The position numbers were made by a program, and so were the translations under genes. The notes beneath the pieces were generated by a model. It had not been told where the DNA came from, ran no database searches, and was given only the letters and a program-made list of their open reading frames with translations. From Fluviicola taffensis DSM 16823 (lineage in GTDB: Bacteria; Bacteroidota; Bacteroidia; Flavobacteriales_D; Crocinitomicaceae): 64,000 bases of DNA. Of the stretch, positions 56,210-64,000 are shown in pieces. Each line of letters begins with the position of its first letter. Position 1 is the stretch's first letter. The stretch covers positions 1,302,001 to 1,366,000 of the forward strand of contig NC_015321.1 in the NCBI RefSeq assembly GCF_000194605.1, in the 5' to 3' direction.

Positions 56210-57823
56210 TTACTCTATCACAAAGCTCACTATCTTCTTTCCCCTACTTCCAACAACGATTCGATTTCCCCAAGCTACTGGTGATGATTCCCAAACACAA
56301 TCGGTTTTTCGTTTCACGATAATTTCACCACTTACTCCATCTATTAGGTAAATTGTTCCATAAACATCGGTGAAAAATATATAACAGTTTCCCACTTTAT
56401 CATATAAATCAATCGGTGAAGCCCAACTATAATAATCCATTTTAATAGTGAATTTCTCTTTCCCAGAAACTTTATCGATGGCTACAAATTCTCCTGCTAA
56501 ACTTCCATTCACTCGTGAAAAAATTCCATAAACCAAATTACTGGCTTTCTTTTTACCAGGTAAAACAGAAGCCAAAACTCCTCCTGAATTTACACGTCCA
56601 TGCAGTTTGGTATTTGTAGATTTTCGCGATACATCCCAAATTTCTTTTCCAGTAAGTCCATCAATTTTACGAATATGTGCCGAACCTGTTTCTCCTTGCT
56701 TATCCACTTCATTTCCAACATATAAAAATGGATAATCGTCTTCTTGCAAGTCAACGACCATTGATGCATCTGTATCGTCATAGTTGTCTAGATACCAAAC
56801 AGGTTTCATCGTCATCAAATTGAGGCAAAAGACATTTCCTCCATTGTCGCCAAACCAACCTAGATTATTCCACGCCCCAAAACTCGATTCAATTCCCAAA
56901 TCGGGATGTTTCTGAATTTGATAATTGAAAATAAACGGACTCGGAATTGCTGTACTATTAGCTATTTTGGTTTTGTAAATCTGACCATTTTCAGCTGGAT
57001 GAAACCAATATCCTGTTTTGGCATCAATCAAGGAATTACTGTCAAAAGCACCCCAATTTCTTCGAGCTTTCGGATCCAATCCACTTCGGAAGAAAATTTC
57101 CTGACCCGTAAACATGTTGAAAATGTAAGATCCAAAACGATCCCCGTTTTTAATTCCTTGCCCAACATAAAGCAATCCATTCATTCGGGGATCAACCGAA
57201 ACAGTTCCTTTTATAGGATTTTCAATCGTAACATGGGGCCTTGTCGCCTTTCCTGTCTTCCAATCAATAAAGTAAATATCCCCACACAAACTTCCAACAA
57301 TCACTTCTCGAAAATTCGTCTGATTCAAATAAACATCTTCTATTCCATGTAATCTTTTTGCGATTTTTTGAGGCCAATTGACCACTAAAGGCTGACCTGT
57401 CCAACCAGAGCCACCGCCCCAAGAACCGTATTCAGTAGTTCTACCATCATATTCCGTGATAAATTCCCAATCCAAACGAATATTGGTAGGCCTTCCATTT
57501 ATGAATCCACGAGTTGGCGCGTTTCTTTGTGCATTTCCTCTGAAACAAAAAATTCCATTTTTAGAATTGTAATCATCTGTGAAAAGAATTTCTTCTTCGG
57601 GATCATGTGAATCAGAATTATACGTTCGTAGTTCAAACATAGAAACATCCGATTCTTCAGGGTACTGCACTTTCCAAATTTCACCTCCATCCAAGATGTT
57701 CTCAACAAATTGAGGTAAAATACGAACGTTCGGTTTTAAATAGTGGAAAGCGATTCCAGTTCCCAAATAACCAATCAAAAACACAATTCCGTATACAACG
57801 GTAAGTTTAAACCACTTTATCAC
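56210..57823 (-). CDS. Membrane-anchored PQQ-type beta-propeller protein
   Basis: A 537-residue protein with one N-terminal membrane helix (residues ~8-28) and a beta-propeller of PQQ/quinoprotein-like blades: GDIYFIDWKTGKATRPHV, LTGKEIWDVSRKST, DKVSGKEKFTIKMDY and GTIYLIDGVSGEIIVKRK. PQQ ligands cannot be assigned, so it may be a binding or scaffold protein rather than a dehydrogenase. The start is GTG at 57823; a one-mismatch -7 box (GAAATTTG) lies 4 nt before it. No partner is next to it. Confidence 0.75.
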   Translation of the reverse strand: MIKWFKLTVVYGIVFLIGYLGTGIAFHYLKPNVRILPQFVENILDGGEIWKVQYPEESDVSMFELRTYNSDSHDPEEEILFTDDYNSKNGIFCFRGNAQRNAPTRGFINGRPTNIRLDWEFITEYDGRTTEYGSWGGGSGWTGQPLVVNWPQKIAKRLHGIEDVYLNQTNFREVIVGSLCGDIYFIDWKTGKATRPHVTIENPIKGTVSVDPRMNGLLYVGQGIKNGDRFGSYIFNMFTGQEIFFRSGLDPKARRNWGAFDSNSLIDAKTGYWFHPAENGQIYKTKIANSTAIPSPFIFNYQIQKHPDLGIESSFGAWNNLGWFGDNGGNVFCLNLMTMKPVWYLDNYDDTDASMVVDLQEDDYPFLYVGNEVDKQGETGSAHIRKIDGLTGKEIWDVSRKSTNTKLHGRVNSGGVLASVLPGKKKASNLVYGIFSRVNGSLAGEFVAIDKVSGKEKFTIKMDYYSWASPIDLYDKVGNCYIFFTDVYGTIYLIDGVSGEIIVKRKTDCVWESSPVAWGNRIVVGSRGKKIVSFVIE

Positions 57824-57917
57824 TTTGCAAATTTCGAGGAATTGTACCCTCCAAAAGCAAGGAACTAAGAATAGTTATGCAATTCAAGCTGTTAATTAGC
57901 ATACCTGAAAAATATAA

Positions 57918-57983
57918 ACCGCAAAGATGCAGAGAACGCTAAGTATAAATCTCCCCTTTGCGCTCTTTCACTCTTTGCGGTTA
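57918..57983. repeat. Inverted repeat with 27-bp arms, family A copy 3
   Basis: Arm 1 (57918-57944) starts AACCGCAAAGATGCAGAG; arm 2 (57957-57983) starts CTTTGCGCTC and ends TTTGCGGTT. The loop is 12 nt. It lies between divergent genes, upstream of polA. Confidence 0.8.
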
Positions 57984-58052
57984 TTTCATTGAAAAAACAA
58001 TATGGTATTTGCCGAAATTGAATTAAACTTGCAATTCACAATTCTTGAAAAT

Positions 58053-60857
58053 ATGCTTACTCCAGAATCCGATAAAAAATTGTTCTTGTTAGATGCTTTT
58101 GCATTGATTTATAGAGCGTATTTCGCTTTTGCGAAAAACCCAAGAGTGAATTCGAAAGGACAAAATACTTCAGCAGCCTTTGGTTTCACCAATGTGTTGA
58201 TTGATATCCTGAATAAAGAGAAGCCTACACATATTGCGGTTGTTTTTGATCCTCCTGGAGGTGCAACCAATAGAAATGTGGATTTTGCGGATTACAAGGC
58301 ACATCGAGAAGAAATGCCAGAAGATATTCGCAGTATGATTGAACCCATTAAGCAAGTAATTAAAGCTTTTAGAATTCCGATTTATATGGCAGAAGGTTAT
58401 GAGGCTGATGATTTGATTGGAACCATGGCTAAAATGGCCGAAAAAGAAGGATTCAAAACTTACATGATGACTCCGGATAAAGATTTTGGTCAATTGGTAA
58501 GCGAAAATATTTTCATTTACAAACCTGGACGCGGTGGAGATCCTGCTGTGATTATGGGAGTAAAAGAAGTGTGCGAAAAATTTGAAGTTGAAAACCCGTT
58601 GCAAGTCATCGATATCTTGGGATTATGGGGTGATGCTGCCGATAATATTCCGGGAATTCCGGGAGTTGGAGAAAAAACGGCTAAAAAACTGATTGCGGAT
58701 TACGGTTCCATGGAAGGAGTTTTTGAGAACGTGGAAGATTTGAAGGGGAAGATGAAAGAAAATGTCATCAATTTCAAAGAACAAGGATTGATGTCTAAAC
58801 TTTTAGCAACCATTATATTGGATGCTCCTGTTGAATTCAGCGCGGAAGAATTAAAAACAGAGGAAGTCGATCGAGATGCTATCTTGGAAATTTTCACCGA
58901 CTTGGAGTTCAGAAACTTGGCAAAAAGAGTAATTGGAGAAGAAATTGTGGTTACTTCAGCTGGTGTGAATGAAAATGGTCAGTTGGATTTATTCGGAACA
59001 CAAAGTTTGGTAGACGTACAACAAGCGCAACCAACTAGCGGAGTAAAAACAATTGCAACCGAAAAAGCATCATATCATTTGGTGAATCTACCAGAAGAAC
59101 GTAAAGCTTTACTAACTAAATTATTGAAGGAGAAATCTGTTTGTTTCGATACGGAGACAACAGATATAAATGCCCTTCATGCCGACTTAGTTGGAATGTC
59201 TTTTTCTTACAAAGAGCGTGAAGCTTATTATGTTGCCGTTCCAAAAGACAAAAAAGAAATACAAGCAATTGTAGATGAATTCAAGCCATTTTTTGAGCAT
59301 AAATCGATTGAGAAGATTGCTCACAACATGAAATATGATATTCAAGTATTGCACCGATATGGCGTTCAATTTGCTGGACCTTTATTTGACACGATGATTG
59401 CGCATTACCTCATCCAACCCGAATCCAAACAAGGAATGGATTTCTTGGCTGAATATTACCTGAACTACACACCGGTCAGCATTGAAACATTGATTGGAAA
59501 GAAAGGAAAAGGTCAAGGAAACATGGGTGATTTACAACCCGAAGCAATTAGTGATTACGCTTGTGAGGATGCAGACATTACTTTCCAATTGAAACAACTC
59601 TTTGCTCCACAAATTGAAAAAGATCATTTGAAGAGTCTTTTCTACGACATGGAAATGCCCTTGGTGTCTGTATTGGCAGAAATGGAAGAAGAAGGAGTTG
59701 CAATCGATATTCCACACTTGGAAGCTTATTCGAAGCAATTAGCTGAAGAAACAGAAGGATTGGAAAAACGCATCAAAGAATTGGCTGGAATGGACTTCAA
59801 TGTGGATTCTCCAAAGCAATTGGGCGATGTACTTTTCGAGCACATGAAAATTTCTTCCAAAGCAAAAAAGACAAAAACAGGTCAGTATGCTACATCGGAA
59901 GATATTTTACAACAACATAAAAACGATCACGAAATTATTCCGTGTATCTTGGATTATCGTCAAATGAAGAAGTTGAAATCAACATATGTAGATCCACTTC
60001 CAACGATGAAAGATCCAGTTGATGGCAGAGTCCACACTAGTTATATGCAAACGGTTACAGCAACAGGTCGTTTGAGTTCCAACAATCCAAACTTGCAGAA
60101 TATTCCCATTCGAAGCGAACGCGGAAAAGAAATCAGAAGAGCATTCATTGCACGTTCGAAAGATTTCCAATTGATGTCGGCCGATTATTCCCAAATTGAA
60201 TTGCGCATCATTGCTGCTTTGGCAGATGATACAAATATGATTCAAGCCTTCAAAGACAAAGTGGATATTCACCGTGCAACTGCCGCAAAAGTATTCCATG
60301 TAGAATTGGATGATGTGACAAAAGACCAACGTAGTGCTGCGAAAGCAGTGAACTTCGGAATCATTTACGGACAGTCAGCTTTTGGACTTTCTCAGAACTT
60401 GGGAATCAGCCGAACAGAGGCAAAGCAAATCATTGATTCCTATTTTGCACAGTATTCAACCATTAAAACTTACATGGATAATGCGGTGAAAGATGCGCGC
60501 GAAAATGGATATGTAGAAACGATTATGCAACGCAGACGTTATTTGCCAGATATCAATTCAGCAAATGCTGTTGTAAGAGGTTTTGCAGAGCGAAATGCAG
60601 TCAATGCGCCGATTCAAGGTTCGGCAGCTGATATCGTGAAATTAGCAATGGTTGCGGTAGATAAAGCGATGAAGAAAGCGAAAGTAAAATCCAAAATGAT
60701 TTTGCAAGTGCATGATGAGCTTGTTTTTGATGTGCACAACGACGAACAAGAAGTGATGAAAAAACTGGTGAAAGAAGCCATGGAAAATGCCATTCAGTTG
60801 GTTGTTCCGATGGAAGTTGAAATGGAATTGGCGAATAATTGGCTGGATGCACATTAA
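58053..60857 (+). CDS. polA: DNA polymerase I
   Basis: A 934-residue enzyme with all three domains. The 5' nuclease is at residues 1-300 (LFLLDAFALIYRAYFAF, DYKAHREEMPEDI, EADDLIG, WGDAADNIPGIPGVGEKTA). The 3'-5' exonuclease keeps Asp366 and Glu368 (FDTETTD), so proofreading is likely. The polymerase has Asp711 in SADYSQIELRI and Asp888 in QVHDELVFDV. The frame extends to 58002, but the ATG at 58053 gives the usual start. It is divergent from the beta-propeller gene and ends at a two-way terminator. Confidence 0.96.
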   Translation: MLTPESDKKLFLLDAFALIYRAYFAFAKNPRVNSKGQNTSAAFGFTNVLIDILNKEKPTHIAVVFDPPGGATNRNVDFADYKAHREEMPEDIRSMIEPIKQVIKAFRIPIYMAEGYEADDLIGTMAKMAEKEGFKTYMMTPDKDFGQLVSENIFIYKPGRGGDPAVIMGVKEVCEKFEVENPLQVIDILGLWGDAADNIPGIPGVGEKTAKKLIADYGSMEGVFENVEDLKGKMKENVINFKEQGLMSKLLATIILDAPVEFSAEELKTEEVDRDAILEIFTDLEFRNLAKRVIGEEIVVTSAGVNENGQLDLFGTQSLVDVQQAQPTSGVKTIATEKASYHLVNLPEERKALLTKLLKEKSVCFDTETTDINALHADLVGMSFSYKEREAYYVAVPKDKKEIQAIVDEFKPFFEHKSIEKIAHNMKYDIQVLHRYGVQFAGPLFDTMIAHYLIQPESKQGMDFLAEYYLNYTPVSIETLIGKKGKGQGNMGDLQPEAISDYACEDADITFQLKQLFAPQIEKDHLKSLFYDMEMPLVSVLAEMEEEGVAIDIPHLEAYSKQLAEETEGLEKRIKELAGMDFNVDSPKQLGDVLFEHMKISSKAKKTKTGQYATSEDILQQHKNDHEIIPCILDYRQMKKLKSTYVDPLPTMKDPVDGRVHTSYMQTVTATGRLSSNNPNLQNIPIRSERGKEIRRAFIARSKDFQLMSADYSQIELRIIAALADDTNMIQAFKDKVDIHRATAAKVFHVELDDVTKDQRSAAKAVNFGIIYGQSAFGLSQNLGISRTEAKQIIDSYFAQYSTIKTYMDNAVKDARENGYVETIMQRRRYLPDINSANAVVRGFAERNAVNAPIQGSAADIVKLAMVAVDKAMKKAKVKSKMILQVHDELVFDVHNDEQEVMKKLVKEAMENAIQLVVPMEVEMELANNWLDAH

Positions 60858-60879
60858 ACTATAAAACTGGTTATTTCAT

Positions 60880-60940
60880 CCCACAGATGGGCACAGAGGT
60901 ACACTGAAGAAAACATTTGTAAATAATTTTCATCCGTGGG
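60880..60940. repeat. Inverted repeat after polA
   Basis: CCCACAGATG (60880-60889) pairs with CATCCGTGGG (60931-60940) at 9 of 10 positions across a 41-nt loop containing GCACAGAGGTACACTGAAG. Confidence 0.5.
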
Positions 60941-60961
60941 AAATCAATAATTGAGCATTTT

Positions 60962-61001
60962 AAAAAAAATCCGACCTGGAAAACCAGAGTCGAATTTTTT
61001 T
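60962..61001. terminator. Two-way terminator between polA and the M36 protease gene
   Basis: ATCCGACCTGG and CCAGAGTCGAAT form a stem of about 11 pairs with one bulge and loop AAAA, flanked by an A-run on the left and a T-run on the right, so it suits both convergent genes. Confidence 0.75.
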
Positions 61002-61019
61002 ATGTGTGTTTTAATGTAT

Positions 61020-63563
61020 TTACAATTTCTCTATACGAACCGTTTGGAAACCAGTTCGCGTTTGAACTTTCATCAGATACAATCCTTTATTTAGTATGCT
61101 AATATCTAAAACAACTTCGAAATTTGCGTTTACAAAAGTATTCATATAAACTACTTTTCCACTCAAATCCACCAATTCAATGCGTTGAATCTCTGAACTC
61201 GAATTTTTAACCGTCAATTCCCCATTACTCGGATTTGGATAAACTTGAATATTCGTTGCAGCACTCTTTTCATTTAAACCCAAGATACATTCAAGAGGTA
61301 GATTAAATGCCTCTACTTGATCCGAACGATTCCCTGGGTCTCCTTGGTCAGCAGAAAAACCTAATCCTCTCCGCGCAAAAACTTCCCAAATCAAGCATTT
61401 ATTTACTCCGCCATAAATAATCTGATCTGCAGCTAAAATTCCATCTCGACCATCTACAAAACCTGGTCCGCAGTTTGTCAATTTCAGACCTTCAATCACC
61501 AAATTCATAGCGATATTATTTCCACCTGTTCCTGTTTTAACATTGGAATCAAAACCGTATTCATCAATCAAAGCCCAGTTCAAATCCCACAGCATAGATG
61601 CCCAAACGAATCCAATTCCATGAGGTTGACTCAATGAATTATCGTTTGTGTTTCCGTATGTATAATTGTTCACTACAAAATCAGTAGAATAACGCGCTGG
61701 ACGAATTCCTTCTCCATTATTCGGCTCATTCGTTACGTAAGTTCCAACTCCCCTTCCATCTCCTGGTTGATCTGAAGCCACTTGAGTAATCATCAATCCA
61801 AACCAATCAGACCAACCCTCGCCCATTTGTTCTTCATTGTACAAACAATCTGAGTTATCTGCCCCACCAACTAAACGAGTTGAAATTCCATGCCCATATT
61901 CATGAGCTATAATCATGTTGTCAAAATCAGAATCAGTTGCTGTCAAATCACCTGGATTTACGATTGTTCCGTTTGCCGTATTCCCCAAATTGATCTGATT
62001 CACAAATAAATCTCCATCGGGTTTCGAAATCATAATGGAAGGAATAGTTGCAGATGAAGTTCCGCCCATAGCTTGCGTACTTGTTCCAGTATTATTCATG
62101 ACAATTACGGCAACAGCTCCCATCGCTTCACAAATCTCTACTTTTTCACCGAAGGTACAACCGCCGCCTCTTCTTACCAGTGCAATTTTTCCAGCTAAAG
62201 CTGCTCCATTCGAAATTAATCCACAACCAAAATTGGTGCTAGCTCCATCGTCAATAACCAAAATAATGTCTTCTGTAATCGGACTCATCGGTACTGGAGG
62301 CCCAAAGCCTGCTGTTGAACAAGTATAGGATCCTGCAATACCAACTGGTGAATTGATTGTCAATAAATCTGGAATATTACTTTCTGTCCATAAAAACATT
62401 TGCATTACCGGACTTTGTCCTTCTGGCGGCGTTCCAAAGTTTGCATTATTGGTTCCGCTTCCATCCTGAGCATGGGCTACAACTGGATCCATCCCTACCC
62501 CCGAGCCATCATAATTTGTTTCCTGAAAATTTCCACTTTCTTCATCAAAGCCATAATATGCCCAAATATCATGCATCATATTGTTCATATAGAACAAATT
62601 GGTGATTACAGCATCCAAATTTCCTTGCACTCCAACGGCAGAATCATACGCAAAGTTGAAATTCAGAGCATTTCCACCATCAGGAGAGTATCCTGGAAAA
62701 TCATCGGCATCAATATCCTCAGAAGCATATACATTGTTTCCATAAGTAATGGTGTATTCATCTCCAGCAATACCATCTGTATCATGCCATCCAAATGGAG
62801 ACTGAACAACATCAGAAGGATTTACGACCAGAACTCTATTTCCGTGAGCTGGGCTAATATTGGGTAATGCATAAACCATATATTGATCCAATCCTGGTGG
62901 AGGAGGTGGGGTCATCATCGTTTCAGATACGAGGTGATTTTCAGTTGAACAATGATTAACTGAACAATGAGAAATCCAGTCATTCTGGAAAACTACTTCA
63001 CCTGTTTCAGCATTCAACCGCAAAGACCACCAATGTTCGGAATCTTTTGGGTAAATACTCAAATCCCACAAATAAAGCAATTGATTATTCTTTTGGCTCA
63101 GAACCAACTTTACAGGAATGTCTTCTTTTGAAATAGATCCTTTTGAAAAAAGCATCTTGTTCTTTTCACTTTTCAATAAAGTCAATGGAGCACTTGTAAG
63201 ATTCAAATACTTCAAGGCCGAAATAACTGCAGTTTCTGCAGATAAAACAGGTCGATTTATTGGCTCCGAAATCGACACGAAATTGGTTGTTACATGTACA
63301 ACCTGATTATCTTTCACCGTTACGATTCCAAAACCATCTACCAAAGAAATTCCGTTTTTGGTTTGTTGAATCTTAAAATGTTTTGTGTTTGGTGCTTTAG
63401 AAGAAGCATGAGAAGCCACCTCTAAATTGGAAAAGTCACTTGGTTTCAATTTCCAATTGCTTGCGTTTTCTTGTAAATAAGGTTGAATTATTTTCAGTTC
63501 ATTCTGTCCAAAACAAAAAGTAGTAAACACAATGAATAAAAACGAGGAGAGTTTTTTTTTCAT
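61020..63563 (-). CDS. Secreted M36 (fungalysin-like) metalloprotease with PA insert and type A sorting domain
   Basis: An 847-residue exported protease. The signal peptide is MKKKLSSFLFIVFTTFCFGQ (ATG at 63563; the frame extends to 63605). A propeptide (FTP-like) spans about residues 20-200. The catalytic zinc motif HEYGH is at 554-558, with the third ligand in MGEGWSDWFGLM. A PA-type insert (ALVRRGGGCTFGEKVEICEAMGAVAVIV) lies before HEYGH. The end (IQVYPNPSNGELTVKNSSSE...) is a type IX sorting domain. Nothing is broken. It probably degrades proteins outside the cell. Confidence 0.92.
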   Translation of the reverse strand: MKKKLSSFLFIVFTTFCFGQNELKIIQPYLQENASNWKLKPSDFSNLEVASHASSKAPNTKHFKIQQTKNGISLVDGFGIVTVKDNQVVHVTTNFVSISEPINRPVLSAETAVISALKYLNLTSAPLTLLKSEKNKMLFSKGSISKEDIPVKLVLSQKNNQLLYLWDLSIYPKDSEHWWSLRLNAETGEVVFQNDWISHCSVNHCSTENHLVSETMMTPPPPPGLDQYMVYALPNISPAHGNRVLVVNPSDVVQSPFGWHDTDGIAGDEYTITYGNNVYASEDIDADDFPGYSPDGGNALNFNFAYDSAVGVQGNLDAVITNLFYMNNMMHDIWAYYGFDEESGNFQETNYDGSGVGMDPVVAHAQDGSGTNNANFGTPPEGQSPVMQMFLWTESNIPDLLTINSPVGIAGSYTCSTAGFGPPVPMSPITEDIILVIDDGASTNFGCGLISNGAALAGKIALVRRGGGCTFGEKVEICEAMGAVAVIVMNNTGTSTQAMGGTSSATIPSIMISKPDGDLFVNQINLGNTANGTIVNPGDLTATDSDFDNMIIAHEYGHGISTRLVGGADNSDCLYNEEQMGEGWSDWFGLMITQVASDQPGDGRGVGTYVTNEPNNGEGIRPARYSTDFVVNNYTYGNTNDNSLSQPHGIGFVWASMLWDLNWALIDEYGFDSNVKTGTGGNNIAMNLVIEGLKLTNCGPGFVDGRDGILAADQIIYGGVNKCLIWEVFARRGLGFSADQGDPGNRSDQVEAFNLPLECILGLNEKSAATNIQVYPNPSNGELTVKNSSSEIQRIELVDLSGKVVYMNTFVNANFEVVLDISILNKGLYLMKVQTRTGFQTVRIEKL

Positions 63564-63644
63564 TTTCAGTATATTAAAGAGAACACAATGTACAAAAAAA
63601 GACATTGTAAAACTTATTATTGAAAATGAACGAGTTATGGAACT

Positions 63645-64000
63645 CTAGTATTTAACCACTTGAGATTGAATCATTGAACCATTGTTATTAATTCTCAAAA
63701 TATAAGATCCAGCAGGAATATTTGAAAAATCAAAAGCGAATTGATTCGATCCCGTAAGCTGAATGTTCTCACTTCTCAAAGGAATCAAATGTCCTAATCC
63801 ATCAATCAATTCAAAAGATGTTTGACCAGTGTACGGCAAGCTCAGATTCAAAAACAACTGATTAGAAACAGGATTTGGATACAAACTCAAAATCACTGGT
63901 TTATCCTCATCCAAGCCTAAATTACTAATTGACGGAGGATAATACGGGCATGTTTTCAGCTGAAATCCCTGAATTCCATTTCGCGGCATACTAGCAGCAT
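63645..64000 (-). CDS. C-terminal end of a type IX-sorted secreted protein (cut by window edge)
   Basis: The last ~118 residues of a larger protein whose start is beyond the window. LGLDEDKPVILSLYPNPVSNQL...NIPAGSYILRINNNGSMIQSQVVKY is a clear type A sorting domain (TIGR04183 type). The frame remains open to the edge, so the internal ATG at 63989 is not the true start. It is followed, in the same direction, by the M36 protease gene 81 bp on. Its catalytic or binding part cannot be judged. Confidence 0.75.
   Translation of the reverse strand, partial: AASMPRNGIQGFQLKTCPYYPPSISNLGLDEDKPVILSLYPNPVSNQLFLNLSLPYTGQTSFELIDGLGHLIPLRSENIQLTGSNQFAFDFSNIPAGSYILRINNNGSMIQSQVVKY

Overview
The window comes from a Bacteroidota chromosome, most likely a free-living aerobic member of Flavobacteriales (Fluviicola / Crocinitomicaceae-like; this placement is inferred). 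Support comes from alternative complex III next to an aa3-type oxidase, the type IX secretion lipoprotein PorW/SprE, secreted proteins ending in type A (PNP) and type B (gliding-motility-associated) sorting domains, an F-ATPase a subunit with a cleavable signal peptide, AT-rich DNA, and -7 promoter boxes of the form TAnnTTTG in place of sigma70 boxes.

Layout. 1-6750 (minus): porW/sprE, two small membrane genes (AtpZ-like and AtpI-like), then atpB-atpE-atpF-atpH-atpA, with atpA cut by the left edge. 6.9-12.9 kb: cvpA and yebC (minus), then a secreted hydrolase-like protein, a small hypothetical, the site-2 protease rseP and a secreted DUF4412-like protein (plus). 12.9-17.8 kb (minus): a secreted type-B-sorted protein and an S8 protease gene broken by one in-frame TAA. 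17.9-19.9 kb: queG-ruvB. 20-32 kb (minus): one eight-gene respiratory operon actABCDEF-ctaC-ctaD, carrying electrons from quinol through alternative complex III and cytochrome c domains to O2. 32-42.8 kb: SPOR protein, HI0933-type flavoprotein, purT, a VTC-domain/DUF4956 pair, an outer-membrane barrel, a large AsmA-like protein, a decayed small gene and a ChaN-like protein. 43.2-46.6 kb: LTA-synthase-like sulfatase, lipid kinase and DUF1569 protein in overlapping reading frames. 46.9-51.1 kb: EI24 membrane protein and both methylmalonyl-CoA mutase subunits. 51.2-64 kb: secreted hypothetical, FtsB/DivIC-like protein, SpoIID-like protein, surE-hypothetical-lpxB, a beta-propeller protein, polA, a secreted M36 metalloprotease and the C-terminus of another type IX cargo.

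Most genes are housekeeping. The unusual material is non-coding. (1) At least five genes, plus four one-mismatch cases, have a TAnnTTTG box exactly 4 nt before the start codon, implying leaderless mRNAs. (2) Many intergenic gaps carry inverted or tandem repeats, several in more than one copy: a palindrome with ~27-bp arms in three copies, an 8-bp TTGAACWT tandem family at three sites, and a 23-bp sequence that twice lies ~10 bp past a stop codon. (3) Two loci carry in-frame stop codons within otherwise continuous coding sequence. No tRNA, rRNA, insertion sequence or CRISPR array was seen.
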